Positions 1 to 9,497 are shown, counted from the first letter of the stretch. The stretch: DNA of 41,146 nucleotides from Erysipelotrichaceae bacterium (GCA_019415435.1 DXZE01000004.1:29144-70289); one strand, 5' to 3'. Program-made: numbers and translations. Notes: generated from the sequence alone by a model not told the origin.

Positions 1-1
1 C

Positions 2-781
2 CGTCTTGAAAAAGAAAAAATAGATATTACTTTACCTGGAGATACGATCCGTATTGGCACAACCCATCCGCTGATTCTGATTCAAAATGAAATTGAAGAT
101 CTGTTTTTAGGAATGGGTTATAAGATTGCGGAAGGACCTGAAGTAGAACAGGATTACTACAACTTTGAACTTGCCAATATTCCTAAGGATCATCCGGCAA
201 GAGATATGCAGGATACATTCTATATTGATCCAAATACGTTATTACGTACGCATACAACAGCCATGCAGATGAGAGAACTTGAAAAAGCACATGGCAAGAC
301 ACCGATCAAACTGATCTGCCCGGGCAAGGTTTACCGTCGCGATGACGATGATGCGACCCATTCTCATCAATTCATGCAGTGTGAAGGACTTGTTGTTGGC
401 GAGCATGTCACACTTGCGGATTTAAAGGGAACCCTTGAGTTCATGGCTAACCGTCTGTTTGGCGAAGGTAGAAAGATCCGTTTCAGACCTTCTTACTTCC
501 CATTTACCGAACCATCCGTAGAAGTCGATGTATCCTGTCCTTTCTGCAATGGCAAAGGATGCTCTGTCTGCAAGGGTTCCGGATGGATTGAGATCCTTGG
601 CGCCGGCATGGTACATCCGCACGTATTTGAAATGAATGGCTTTGATCCAAAGAAGACAACCGGATTTGCATTCGGTATAGGTCTCGAAAGAGTTGCCATG
701 CTGAAATACGGCATTAACGATATTCGTAATTTCTATACAAATGATGTCAGATTCTTAAAGACATTTAACAGATTTGACTGA
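2..781 (+). CDS. pheS: Phenylalanine--tRNA ligase alpha subunit, 5'-truncated by window edge
   Basis: Catalytic alpha subunit of the cytoplasmic (alpha-beta)2 enzyme that charges tRNA-Phe. The reading frame is open from base 2, so the start and the N-terminal coiled-coil lie outside the window; about 259 codons are visible. Class II synthetase features are present: the RFRPSYFPFTEPS segment, a Cys-rich CPFCNGKGCSVCKG stretch usual in Firmicutes PheS, the GMVHP segment, and motif 3 GIGLERVAMLKYGI near the end. The stop codon is followed at once by the Shine-Dalgarno of pheT (781-787), the usual pheST operon. Its promoter and any T-box leader would lie upstream of the window. The identification is secure. 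Confidence 0.97.
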   Translation, partial: RLEKEKIDITLPGDTIRIGTTHPLILIQNEIEDLFLGMGYKIAEGPEVEQDYYNFELANIPKDHPARDMQDTFYIDPNTLLRTHTTAMQMRELEKAHGKTPIKLICPGKVYRRDDDDATHSHQFMQCEGLVVGEHVTLADLKGTLEFMANRLFGEGRKIRFRPSYFPFTEPSVEVDVSCPFCNGKGCSVCKGSGWIEILGAGMVHPHVFEMNGFDPKKTTGFAFGIGLERVAMLKYGINDIRNFYTNDVRFLKTFNRFD

Positions 782-791
782 GGAGGAGAAT

Positions 792-3176
792 ATGAAGTTA
801 AGTTATAAATGGTTAAAGGAATACGTTGATTTAACAGATATTACACCTGCTCAGCTGGCTGATAAGATGACAACTGCAGGTCTTGAGGTAGAAGGCATTG
901 AACCGATGGCTCAGGCGGAAGGTCTTGTCATTGGTGAAGTTCTGGAATGCGAAGATGTAGAAGGAACACATCTGCACAGAACAATCACCGATGTAGGTGA
1001 TGCAAAATATCAGATTGTCTGCGGTGCTCCTAACTGCAGAAAAGGACTGAAGGTCATTGTAGCTCTGCCTGGCACAAAGCTTCCTGGAGGAACAATTCAG
1101 GCCAAGCCATTACATGGCATGGAATCCAATGGTATGCTATGTGCCTTATTTGAACTTGGCGTAGATAAGAAATTACTGCGTCAGGACCAGATCGATGGCA
1201 TCGAAGAACTTCCTGCCGATGCACCAGTAGGAGAGAAGGATGTTTTAGGATATCTGGGTCTTGATGATACGATACTTGATGTCTCATTGACACCTAACCG
1301 TGCAGATTGTTCTGCTATGTGGAATATGGCTGAAGAAGTAGGTGCTATTCTGCATCGCAGGGTAACATTGCCGGATTATGAAGGCAAGTCTGATGTTGGG
1401 ACAGACAGTGACTTCAAGGTTGCCACAAATACAGAGAAATGTTCCTGCTATCTTGGTAAGGTTATCAATCATGTTAAAGTCGGGCCTTCGCCAAGATGGT
1501 TGCAGCAGTATCTCAATGCGGCAGGCATGAACTCCATTAACAATGTTGTTGATATTTCCAACTTCGTTATGCTGGAGACTGGTCAGCCTCTGCATTACTA
1601 TGACCTGAATAAATTAAAAGGTCGTGAAATTACAGTTGTTGATGACAGAGAGCTGAAGATGAAAGCTCTTGATGGCAATGAATTTGACATCCAGAAGGGT
1701 GATCTTTTAATCACAACAAATGGAGAAGCTACTGGTATTGCGGGTATCATGGGTGGTGAAGAATCCATGATTGATGAAAATACAACCAGTATCTTTGTTG
1801 AAGCAGCACACTTTGATATGGCTTCTATCCGTCATACATCCATCCGTCTGAATCTGATTACAGAAGCGGCCCAGCGCTTTACCAAGGGTGTTGAAACAAT
1901 GGCTATGCAGAAAGCTATGGACCGCTCTGTTCAGTTATTAAGTCAATACGCTGATGCCAGCGGCTATGAAAAGACAGTTAAGGCAGGAGACTTCAATTAC
2001 AAACCTCAGGTTGTTGTAGAAACATTGTCTCATTGCAACGGCTTATTAGGTACGCATTTCACTATGGATGAAGTTGTCGATACACTCAAATGGCTGAACT
2101 TCAAACCAGAAGTGAATGGTGACGAGATTACCTGCCATATTCCTTCTTATCGTATTGATATTGAAGGACAGGCAGATATTGATGAAGAAATCATCCGTCT
2201 GCTTGGCTTTGATACACTAGGCTCTACATTACCGGATATTGCGGCAACAGTAGGTTCTCTCAGCCCGATGCAGAAGTTAAGAAGAACGGTTCGTGAGACA
2301 ATGATGTCGGTTGGTCTCAATGAAATCGTGACATATACATTAGTCAATGAAGACTATGTAACGAATGGTTTTGAACCATTGAAGGATCCGATTGCATTGG
2401 CAATGCCGATGAGTGAAGCCAGAAAGTATGTCAGAAACAATCTGATTAACTCTGTTATGGAGATTGTTCAGTACAATGAAGCACATCAGAATACAGATCT
2501 TGGATTCTATGAAATTTCCAAGGTTTATGGTAAAGAAAGTGAAGAAGAAAGACTTGCGATCGTATTAGATGGAAACTTACAGTTCGATCGTCTGCATGGC
2601 TATTCCTTAGCAGGTGACTTCTATGCTTTAAAAGGCATCATTCTGAATCTGATTCAAAAGTGCGGCTTTACAGAAGGAAGATTACAGATTAAGGCAAATA
2701 CAAAGGATACCGTACATTTCCATCCATATCGTTCTGCCGAGATTTACCTTGACAGGAAGTTCCTTGGCGTCTTTGGTGAACTGCATCCTTCCTACACTGA
2801 AAAGTTTGACGCAAAGAGAGTTGCTTATGCAGAGTTGAATCTGGATGTGATCGCAAGTGAGAAGAGCGGACGTCTGCGTTTTGAAGAACTGCCTAAGTAT
2901 CCGGCCGTATCCAGAGATATTTCTATTGTGGTAGGTCGTGATGTGACATCTGAAGCTATCATAAAGGCTATCCGCAGTTCTGGCGCAAAGATTCTTGCGG
3001 GTGAAACTGTATTTGATGTCTATGAAGGGGAACATGTTGAAGAAGGCAAGAAATCTGTTGCCTTAAGTGTTTCCTATCAGGCTGATCATACTTTGACCGA
3101 TGAAGAGATCAATACCGCTCATGAAAAGATTCTGAATAACCTCAAGCAGAGAGTAAAAGCAGAATTAAGAGCTTAA
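792..3176 (+). CDS. pheT: Phenylalanine--tRNA ligase beta subunit
   Basis: Beta subunit of PheRS (794 aa, normal length), which binds tRNA and carries the editing site. I chose ATG 792 because AGGAGGAG (781-788) sits directly in front and the protein then starts MKLSYKWLKEYVDL, the usual PheT N-terminus; an in-frame TTG at 774 lies inside pheS and is unlikely. Domains in order: N-terminal segment, EMAP-like tRNA-binding domain (about residues 40-147), B3/B4 editing domain (NNVVDISNFVMLETGQPLH at about 240-260), B5 DNA-binding-like domain (about 400-475), inactive synthetase-like core, and a C-terminal ferredoxin-fold anticodon-binding domain (from about 700, RLRFEELPKYPAVSRDIS). It is co-transcribed with pheS and followed by a hairpin. 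Confidence 0.97.
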   Translation: MKLSYKWLKEYVDLTDITPAQLADKMTTAGLEVEGIEPMAQAEGLVIGEVLECEDVEGTHLHRTITDVGDAKYQIVCGAPNCRKGLKVIVALPGTKLPGGTIQAKPLHGMESNGMLCALFELGVDKKLLRQDQIDGIEELPADAPVGEKDVLGYLGLDDTILDVSLTPNRADCSAMWNMAEEVGAILHRRVTLPDYEGKSDVGTDSDFKVATNTEKCSCYLGKVINHVKVGPSPRWLQQYLNAAGMNSINNVVDISNFVMLETGQPLHYYDLNKLKGREITVVDDRELKMKALDGNEFDIQKGDLLITTNGEATGIAGIMGGEESMIDENTTSIFVEAAHFDMASIRHTSIRLNLITEAAQRFTKGVETMAMQKAMDRSVQLLSQYADASGYEKTVKAGDFNYKPQVVVETLSHCNGLLGTHFTMDEVVDTLKWLNFKPEVNGDEITCHIPSYRIDIEGQADIDEEIIRLLGFDTLGSTLPDIAATVGSLSPMQKLRRTVRETMMSVGLNEIVTYTLVNEDYVTNGFEPLKDPIALAMPMSEARKYVRNNLINSVMEIVQYNEAHQNTDLGFYEISKVYGKESEEERLAIVLDGNLQFDRLHGYSLAGDFYALKGIILNLIQKCGFTEGRLQIKANTKDTVHFHPYRSAEIYLDRKFLGVFGELHPSYTEKFDAKRVAYAELNLDVIASEKSGRLRFEELPKYPAVSRDISIVVGRDVTSEAIIKAIRSSGAKILAGETVFDVYEGEHVEEGKKSVALSVSYQADHTLTDEEINTAHEKILNNLKQRVKAELRA

Positions 3177-3181
3177 CAAAC

Positions 3182-3209
3182 AGATGCATGTCCCTGGACA
3201 TGCATCTTT
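3182..3209 (+). terminator. Hairpin after pheT
   Basis: A perfect 12-bp inverted repeat, AGATGCATGTCC (3182-3193) and its complement (3196-3207), separated by 2 nt. Only TTT follows before A, so termination may be weak and allow read-through into the GNAT gene, which has no clear promoter of its own. Confidence 0.6.
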
Positions 3210-3223
3210 AAGTAAGGAGTACT

Positions 3224-3772
3224 ATGAATATTATTGATGATGACTGCAGTAAGGAAACCTTTCATCTTGTTCATCCTGATGAAACCTATCATGATGAGAT
3301 AGATAACTATCGCAAAGTCTTTATGAAAAAGCATTCATCCATGGATGGAACATCATTCTTAGATGAATATGAGGATATATCCGTATGGATTGCATTACAG
3401 AATAAACTGCAGGAAGGAAAAGATATTCCTGAAGGCATGGTTTCTTCTGATGAATATCTATATGTCAGAGAAAGTGATCATAAGGTCACAGGTATGCTGA
3501 ATATCAGACATAAGCTGAATGAATATCTGTCTCTCTATGGCGGTCATATCGGCTATTCGGTATTACCGTCAGAAAGACGCAGAGGAATCGCTACAAGAAT
3601 GCTGAAAGATGCATTACCTTTATGCAAGAATTTAGGTATGGATAAGATCCTGATTACATGTGATAAGGGTAATGAAGGATCACGAAAAGTAATCCTGCAT
3701 AATGGTGGATTCTATGAAGGGGATATTGTTTATCAGAATGTCATTATAGAAAGATACTGGATTTATCTCTGA
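3224..3772 (+). CDS. GNAT family N-acetyltransferase
   Basis: A 182-aa GNAT-fold acetyltransferase. The acetyl-CoA pyrophosphate loop is recognisable as SERRRGIATRML (Q/RxxGxG/A type, about residues 122-133), preceded by the strand GGHIGYSVLPS. It is followed by the pattern C-LGMDKILITCDKGNEGSRKVILHNGGFYEG, typical of small-molecule acetyltransferases in Bacillota. Substrate is unknown. AAGGAG (3214-3219) lies 4 nt before the ATG. The gene follows the pheT hairpin closely (47 bp after pheT) and may be read through from pheST. Its 3' end overlaps the convergent small membrane gene by 10 bp. Confidence 0.85.
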   Translation: MNIIDDDCSKETFHLVHPDETYHDEIDNYRKVFMKKHSSMDGTSFLDEYEDISVWIALQNKLQEGKDIPEGMVSSDEYLYVRESDHKVTGMLNIRHKLNEYLSLYGGHIGYSVLPSERRRGIATRMLKDALPLCKNLGMDKILITCDKGNEGSRKVILHNGGFYEGDIVYQNVIIERYWIYL

Positions 3773-4005
3773 TGTTTTTTACGCAGTATTGTCTTAAAAA
3801 TAAACTGTATAAGTACTGTGCATAAAAAGGCAAGAATGAGACTGAGAGGAACAGCATTGTTCTGACTCAGTCTTTTTGTAATCTGTAAGAATAGAATGAA
3901 TAAAACAATACCAGTACAGATTGGTATAAGAATCTGTAAGGTAGAGGCATAAGCAGCTGTTTTCCAGACCTTATGGATTGTTTCTTCGCTTTGATCTTTC
4001 TTCAT
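3763..4005 (-). CDS. Small two-helix membrane protein, unknown function
   Basis: I do not recognise a family. The 80-aa product has a charged N-terminus (MKKDQSEETIHKVWK), two hydrophobic helices (about residues 18-38 and 49-72) and a basic tail ending RKKHQR. This suggests an inner-membrane protein with both ends in the cytoplasm; topology resembles small AtpI-like proteins, but I see no convincing motif. I chose the ATG at 4005 rather than 4110 because the longer frame runs into the divergent GH13 gene, and because TATAAT lies 7 nt before this ATG. No Shine-Dalgarno is present, so translation may be leaderless. It overlaps the GNAT gene tail-to-tail. Confidence 0.55.
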   Translation of the reverse strand: MKKDQSEETIHKVWKTAAYASTLQILIPICTGIVLFILFLQITKRLSQNNAVPLSLILAFLCTVLIQFIFKTILRKKHQR

Positions 4006-4012
4006 ACTAACT

Positions 4013-4018
4013 ATTATA
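4013..4018 (-). promoter_or_regulatory. -10 box, likely leaderless start
   Basis: On the minus strand TATAAT is followed by 7 nt and then the ATG at 4005. Transcription would start at or next to the ATG. The -35 region is poor. Confidence 0.45.
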
Positions 4019-4047
4019 TGCGATAATAAGAGAGAAAAGAGAAGACT

Positions 4048-5880
4048 ATGAAAAAGACAATTACAATGAACAGTACAATTTCCGATGTATGGCATACCAT
4101 TGTCGGACATGATATTCTTGCCAAGATATTATTACAGCTGAATATACCGGAACAGGTCATTGCAAATCCTGTAACCGGATCTTTGAAACTGAAATATCTT
4201 GCTGCATTAACAAAAAAGATGCTGGATGACGAATTCTGGGATGCCTTTATAAAATTAGTAAACAGTGAACAGAATGAAGAAGCACCTTTAAATGGATTTG
4301 TGACACATCAATGGTGGAAAGAAGCTGTATTCTATCAGATATATCCAAGAACATTCATGGACAGTAATAAAGATGGCATTGGTGATATTAAAGGGATCAT
4401 GACAAGATTAGATTATCTGAAGGACCTGGGTGTTGATTGTATATGGCTTTCACCTGTCTATGATTCGCCAATGGCAGATAATGGCTATGACATCCGTGAT
4501 TATAGGAAGATTAATCCTGATTTTGGAACAATGGAAGACTTTGATGTTTTACTGCATGAGACGCATATGCGGGATATGAAGCTGATTATGGATCTTGTGG
4601 TAAATCATACTTCTGATGAACATAAGTGGTTTCAATCCGCTGTAAATGATCCGGATTCACCATACAGAAACTATTACTTTATCCGTAAAGAAGGAGAGAA
4701 AACCAATAACTGGACTTCTTTCTTCTCTGGCTCAGCATGGAGTACATATGGGGATCATGGAGATCAGGCTTTGCATCTGTTTGCAAGAAAGCAGGTGGAT
4801 TTAAATTGGGATGAACCGGGTGTACGCAAAGGCGTTTCCGATATGGTTAACTGGTGGCTGGATAAAGGTGTAGATGGCTTCCGGTTAGATGTGATCAATT
4901 ATATTTCCAAGGATGCAGGACTACCGGAAGGTGATGAATCCATAGGTAAGTTAATGGGATATACAGGCATTGAACATTATTACTATGGTCCTCATCTGCA
5001 TGAATATCTTCATGAGCTTCATGAAAATGCCTTTGGGCCTCATCATGCTTTCTCCGTAGGCGAAACACCAGGCTTAGGTATGAAAATGAGCCGCCTGGTG
5101 ACTGGGGAAGAAAGAAAAGAACTGGATATGTTATTCTCTTTTGACCATCTGGAAACACCAGGTCATGTCCGTTGGGATGATTACTGTTATGATCTGAATT
5201 ATTATCGTGACTATATCATTGATTGGGAAGAACATTATGGCAATAACTGCTGGATGACTTTGTTTTATAACAACCATGATAATCCAAGAATGGTATCCAA
5301 GATTGACCCGGATAACAAATATCGTAAGGAAATAGAAATACTGCTTGCCATCATGCAGTTTACATTAAAAGGTACACCGTTTGTCTATCAGGGAGATGAG
5401 ATGGGCTTAACCAATTATACTTTTCATGACATTGATGAAATACAGGATGTAGAGTCTGTCAATTACTTCAAAGAATTACAGGAAAAAGGAAAGACCAAAG
5501 AAGAAGCCTGGTATACAATCCTTGCCGGTACAAGAGATCATGCCAGAAGAATGCTGCCATGGAATGAAGAGGAAAAACCTTCTTTAAGACAATATCCGGA
5601 TGAAGAGATAACAAATGCATACAGGTATCTCATTCATTACAGAAAAAAACATAAGACTTTGATCTATGGAAACTTCAAAGTCTTATGCAGGGCAAAGAAC
5701 AGATTTACCTATGAAAGATATGATGATCATGGTGACTTTATCATTGACTGCAATCTTTCTTATAAACCAGTAAATGGCTGGAAGGTAAGCAGCGCGTATG
5801 AATTAATCTGGCCTAAACAGGTCCATGGGACAGAGTTGAATGCCTATGGTGCAAGAATCTGGAAGAAAACAGAACGTTAA
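4048..5880 (+). CDS. GH13 alpha-glucosidase (oligo-1,6-glucosidase-like) with N-terminal extension
   Basis: A 610-aa cytoplasmic glycoside hydrolase that should release glucose from short alpha-glucosides. The GH13 barrel starts at about residue 88 (WWKEAVFYQIYPRTF). All catalytic regions are present: DLVVNH (from D182), GFRLDVINY with nucleophile D281, VGETPG with acid/base E339, and NNHDNPR with D411. The Val right after the nucleophile is the residue associated with alpha-1,6 preference in the GH13_31 isomaltase/oligo-1,6-glucosidase group, so isomalto-oligosaccharides are a reasonable substrate. Oddity: about 85 residues precede the barrel, and no signal peptide is present. The start has a modest SD (AGAGAAG); a second ATG at 4066 is possible. 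It overlaps the leftward gene by 4 bp at its 3' end. Confidence 0.9.
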   Translation: MKKTITMNSTISDVWHTIVGHDILAKILLQLNIPEQVIANPVTGSLKLKYLAALTKKMLDDEFWDAFIKLVNSEQNEEAPLNGFVTHQWWKEAVFYQIYPRTFMDSNKDGIGDIKGIMTRLDYLKDLGVDCIWLSPVYDSPMADNGYDIRDYRKINPDFGTMEDFDVLLHETHMRDMKLIMDLVVNHTSDEHKWFQSAVNDPDSPYRNYYFIRKEGEKTNNWTSFFSGSAWSTYGDHGDQALHLFARKQVDLNWDEPGVRKGVSDMVNWWLDKGVDGFRLDVINYISKDAGLPEGDESIGKLMGYTGIEHYYYGPHLHEYLHELHENAFGPHHAFSVGETPGLGMKMSRLVTGEERKELDMLFSFDHLETPGHVRWDDYCYDLNYYRDYIIDWEEHYGNNCWMTLFYNNHDNPRMVSKIDPDNKYRKEIEILLAIMQFTLKGTPFVYQGDEMGLTNYTFHDIDEIQDVESVNYFKELQEKGKTKEEAWYTILAGTRDHARRMLPWNEEEKPSLRQYPDEEITNAYRYLIHYRKKHKTLIYGNFKVLCRAKNRFTYERYDDHGDFIIDCNLSYKPVNGWKVSSAYELIWPKQVHGTELNAYGARIWKKTER

Positions 5881-7559
5881 TGATGTTTTTTCAAAGGAAG
5901 AATACTGAAAAGCAGGTATAAAAGAGAGATGCCTATCGATACATTCCGTAATGGTGTGTTCTTATACAGGCAGGTATAGCTTCCTGCTTTCAGGTTTTTT
6001 GCTGAAACCATACCATTATCAGACTCTGTAACAGATAATTCTTTCTGATTGGAATCATATATGTGATAACCCTTGTAATACGTTAATGGGAGGACAACAT
6101 CTTTATAAGATTCAGAAATAGAGAAGCTTAAGATGTTGTCTTTTTTAGTGAGTTCAGCTTCTAATGGCATATCATTTTCATCTCTGAGTACATAGTCCCG
6201 TTGTCTGAAATCAGGAGATGAAAGAGGCAGATAATCGCCACCAGCCAGTTCTACTCTTACATAGTATGCACTGTAATATGGATCACACAGATCACCATCC
6301 AGGACATCCTGCCAGGTTGTCTTAGAAGTTAATCCAAATGTTCTTGTGTATACCGGTACAACATGATACAGACATTCGATGCTCATAAGTACCGGTACAA
6401 TAGTCCATATATGTTTTTGCGTGAGTAATAGTGATACAGAAGCACTTGCCGGAATGGTTAATAAAATCATTGCGATAGTATTCATACGCCAGGGAAACTG
6501 CATGATCCTTAAAAAATAAAGATCATTCCATGGAATCAGGGAACATGGCAAGAACATGAATATGTAACCTGTAATCATCACTTTTGTGATAAATGCATAC
6601 TGACTTCTGATATCTTTCTTTACCAAAAACCATAATAATGGCACAAAGGTTAAAAACCAGCCGATGTTTACGGTCATGGTCTGATCATGAGGCAAGGCAT
6701 TGCCAGAATATCCAAATATAGTTTTATTAACAAAGTATTGCCAGAATACCATGGATCCTGAACCCAGATCACTTGTTTCACCATAGTAATTGAGAACATA
6801 TTTCTGCTGCGACAATTGTTCCAGCATAGGAAGGGTAAAGAAACAGCTTAAAAGAAATGCCATGATGACTGCTTTCAAAAGTGTAATGATCTTTTCTTTC
6901 GTAACTTCTTTTAAACTGACTGAAAACAGTATGATGCATAAAACTACTCCCATCAGGAAAGTCAGATTATGACACAGACATAACCCGGCCAGACTAAAAC
7001 CTGGATACCTATAATTCTTAGTATTTTCTGTATAGAGAATTCTGTACATGCTTTCAATAACACATGGTAAAAAGACAAAGGCAAATATCTCACCAAGTGC
7101 TCCTCTTACATAGATATCGGTAATGCGGTAATTGGCAAAAAGATATGCAGCACCTCCAATCCATGAAGCAGAACGTTTATGACATAAAGTATTCATTAAA
7201 TGCATCATTGAAAGGCAGGAGAGATAAGAAGCAGTAAAGACAGCTGCCTTATAGCTGAAGGCAAGGGAACATCCTGCCAAATGCAGCAAGGCAAAAGGTA
7301 TCAGCAGGAAGTCACAGTAAAACAGTGGACTGGCATAGCCATATCCATTGTTTTCATAGGGATACAGGGCTGGAAGTATATTCCCGCTACGAATGGATTT
7401 TGATAATTGTTCAATTCTTGAAACATGAAAGAATGTATCATGTTCGATCGGAAGAAAGTCTTTTGTAATATAGGGAAGCATCAATACACAGGTTATGACA
7501 AGTACATAAAGCAGGTTTAAACCATGTGTATGAAGCTGTTTTTTTATCCAAAGTACCAT
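5877..7559 (-). CDS. Polytopic membrane protein, YfhO / PTPS-related glycosyltransferase-like
   Basis: A 560-aa integral membrane protein with about 11-13 hydrophobic helices and a non-membrane C-terminal part (about residues 410-530), ending in a last helix and KKHH. The N-terminal helix is followed by LPIEHDTFFHVSRIEQL, where H-D lie in the first external loop as in GT-C fold enzymes; the pattern matches the 6-pyruvoyl-tetrahydropterin-synthase-related/YfhO membrane family. A role in transferring sugars from lipid carriers to the cell surface is an inference. I chose ATG 7559 (GGAG 11 nt upstream) over GTG 7571. It overlaps the upstream PMT-like gene by 16 bp, so the two are co-transcribed and probably act together. 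Confidence 0.75.
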   Translation of the reverse strand: MVLWIKKQLHTHGLNLLYVLVITCVLMLPYITKDFLPIEHDTFFHVSRIEQLSKSIRSGNILPALYPYENNGYGYASPLFYCDFLLIPFALLHLAGCSLAFSYKAAVFTASYLSCLSMMHLMNTLCHKRSASWIGGAAYLFANYRITDIYVRGALGEIFAFVFLPCVIESMYRILYTENTKNYRYPGFSLAGLCLCHNLTFLMGVVLCIILFSVSLKEVTKEKIITLLKAVIMAFLLSCFFTLPMLEQLSQQKYVLNYYGETSDLGSGSMVFWQYFVNKTIFGYSGNALPHDQTMTVNIGWFLTFVPLLWFLVKKDIRSQYAFITKVMITGYIFMFLPCSLIPWNDLYFLRIMQFPWRMNTIAMILLTIPASASVSLLLTQKHIWTIVPVLMSIECLYHVVPVYTRTFGLTSKTTWQDVLDGDLCDPYYSAYYVRVELAGGDYLPLSSPDFRQRDYVLRDENDMPLEAELTKKDNILSFSISESYKDVVLPLTYYKGYHIYDSNQKELSVTESDNGMVSAKNLKAGSYTCLYKNTPLRNVSIGISLLYLLFSILPLKKHH

Positions 7560-9442
7560 GTTGAAAACCACTCCAGACTATGGATTGTATCAAGAGTTGT
7601 GCCAAATCCTGCGGTTACCGGAAGGAAGGTAAATAAGATACATACATATACAGTAAGATATATCAGAATAATCACTTTACCGCTCTTACCCATTTTCAAT
7701 AAAGCTTTGCATGCATAGACGATGGCTAATATTGCAAAGAAAGAAGTAGGGTAGAAGTGATATGCAAACACACAGCGTTTGATGATCATCCATGGGGCTA
7801 AGGCTGTGATATAGCCGATCAGAATAACCCATGCACTCTGGTCTTTTTTACGAACTGTTTCTATCAGTACGTAAATGATAGCTGGTAAGGCAGCCCATGT
7901 CATAAGAGGATTAGAGAAGCAGGAAATACTATGATACAGACCATCCGCATCACTTCCAAAGTAATACCAGATAGGACGGATATCAAAGATCCACTGGTCC
8001 CAGGTACTGGAATAAGGATGCGTTGCCTTCAGGCTGATATGGTAGTTATACATATATTCAGCCTGTTTCCATACATTGGCAAAAGACCATGTATCACCTT
8101 TCCATACCTTATCCGGAAGATAGCTGAAACAGTATATCAATATCGGAATCAGAATAAATAATACAAAGCATAAGCAGAATGTAATCCAGAAATTCTGTGG
8201 AAATTCTCTGATGCTTTTAGTTAATGATTCTGACTGCTTTAACTTTCTGTATTCCAGCCATGATTTAATCCAATGAGCAAATAACAGTATGGCAAGACCT
8301 ACTGCACTATAGCAGGCAGTCCACTTTGTGGCTATGGCAAGTCCCATGGAAATGCCGCAGAAAGCTAATAGTCTGATCTGTTTTGCAAAATCTGTTTCCC
8401 GGAAACTTGTCTGAATATATGCAATCATGAAATAGAACATTAGCAGTATGAAGAAAACACTGAATGGTTCAAGTGTCGCAATACGGCTGGTAGTTAAATG
8501 CATGAAGTCACCAGCCAGTAATACTGCACCAATTGTGCATAAAGATGTTTTATGGAACAGTTTCTTTGTGATTGCATAAAACATTGGTATCAGCATGACT
8601 CCAAATAACCATCCCGGAAGTCTCCATGCTAATGGTGAATTACCGAATATATGAATAGATAAGGCAATCAGGTTTGTGCCAAGAAGGGGATGCACGGTAG
8701 CGTACATATCTTCTCCATTTGCAATCTCCCAGGCATTGCGCGGATGATAGATTTCATCAAAGTAAGCTTCATTCATGTAGGTTGGATACATGCTTATCCT
8801 GTCCTGCTCATCGATTAATAACGATGCCGGATAGGCAGAATTCTCAGATGCATCCATGTAAACAGAAACAGGTAAGAAGCGCGTATGATCCTTGGCACGG
8901 AAAGCTATTTCTGATAAAGAGGAATTCTTGGAATTGCATCGTAACCAGATATACCTGTAATTCCAGCTTCCTTCCGTAATTTTGTATTCATAGATGGTTC
9001 CTTTTTCCAAAGTAGTTATTTTATGCCAGTCTTTGTTATCATCAGAACCATATATCTGCATGCTTTCCGTACCAAGCTGACATGTATCTGGATTACTGTT
9101 ATTGTCACCTTCCCCATAGAACGTATACACAGCATCAAATGAAGTATCTTTATCTAATTTGAAAATAATATCCTGTACGCCAGTGTCACTGGTTGGCTGC
9201 CAGGTAGTAACTGGCATTGTAAAACTGCCTAATTGCCAGAAAGATACAATGGCATAGATACCGGTAATCAGAATCAGATTACGCCAGTCCGTATGCGTAT
9301 AATGCGTTTCATCCGGATCATTATGGTGAGGTAAAAAATGGAATAATAAAATAATAAGAATACTAAATATAATGCTTACCAATAGTATTGGCAGCAGTTC
9401 ACTATCGTGAAATATCTTCAGACTGATTTCAGACATAGCCAT
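7544..9442 (-). CDS. PMT-like (GT39-type) membrane glycosyltransferase with discoidin-like insert
   Basis: About 632 aa. One N-terminal helix (about residues 10-33) and a second (about 52-70) precede an extracytoplasmic segment that looks like an F5/8-type-C (discoidin) beta-sandwich, with QIYGSDDNKDWHKI and YRYIWLRC-SSLSEIAF. The polytopic core then begins with YFDEIYHPRNAWE; D229-E230 is the loop-1 acidic pair diagnostic of dolichyl/polyprenyl-phosphate-mannose protein mannosyltransferases. RLPGWLFG and the helical repeats follow. It likely transfers a sugar from a lipid carrier to an exported acceptor. No SD is seen: the start could be ATG 9442, ATG 9436 (TACAAT 6 nt upstream, leaderless) or TTG 9451. 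It is divergent from groESL. Confidence 0.8.
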   Translation of the reverse strand: MAMSEISLKIFHDSELLPILLVSIIFSILIILLFHFLPHHNDPDETHYTHTDWRNLILITGIYAIVSFWQLGSFTMPVTTWQPTSDTGVQDIIFKLDKDTSFDAVYTFYGEGDNNSNPDTCQLGTESMQIYGSDDNKDWHKITTLEKGTIYEYKITEGSWNYRYIWLRCNSKNSSLSEIAFRAKDHTRFLPVSVYMDASENSAYPASLLIDEQDRISMYPTYMNEAYFDEIYHPRNAWEIANGEDMYATVHPLLGTNLIALSIHIFGNSPLAWRLPGWLFGVMLIPMFYAITKKLFHKTSLCTIGAVLLAGDFMHLTTSRIATLEPFSVFFILLMFYFMIAYIQTSFRETDFAKQIRLLAFCGISMGLAIATKWTACYSAVGLAILLFAHWIKSWLEYRKLKQSESLTKSIREFPQNFWITFCLCFVLFILIPILIYCFSYLPDKVWKGDTWSFANVWKQAEYMYNYHISLKATHPYSSTWDQWIFDIRPIWYYFGSDADGLYHSISCFSNPLMTWAALPAIIYVLIETVRKKDQSAWVILIGYITALAPWMIIKRCVFAYHFYPTSFFAILAIVYACKALLKMGKSGKVIILIYLTVYVCILFTFLPVTAGFGTTLDTIHSLEWFSTWYFG

Positions 9443-9470
9443 ATTGTACAATAAATTTCTTATAAAAGTT

Positions 9471-9497
9471 TTAGCACTCCTATTGACTTAGTGCCAG
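9471..9497 (+). promoter_or_regulatory. CIRCE operator 1 (HrcA site, imperfect)
   Basis: TTAGCACTC (exact consensus left arm) + 9 nt + TAGTGCCAG, which keeps the AGTGC core of GAGTGCTAA with three mismatches. The 9-nt spacer contains the -35 box TTGACT of groESL. Confidence 0.8.
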
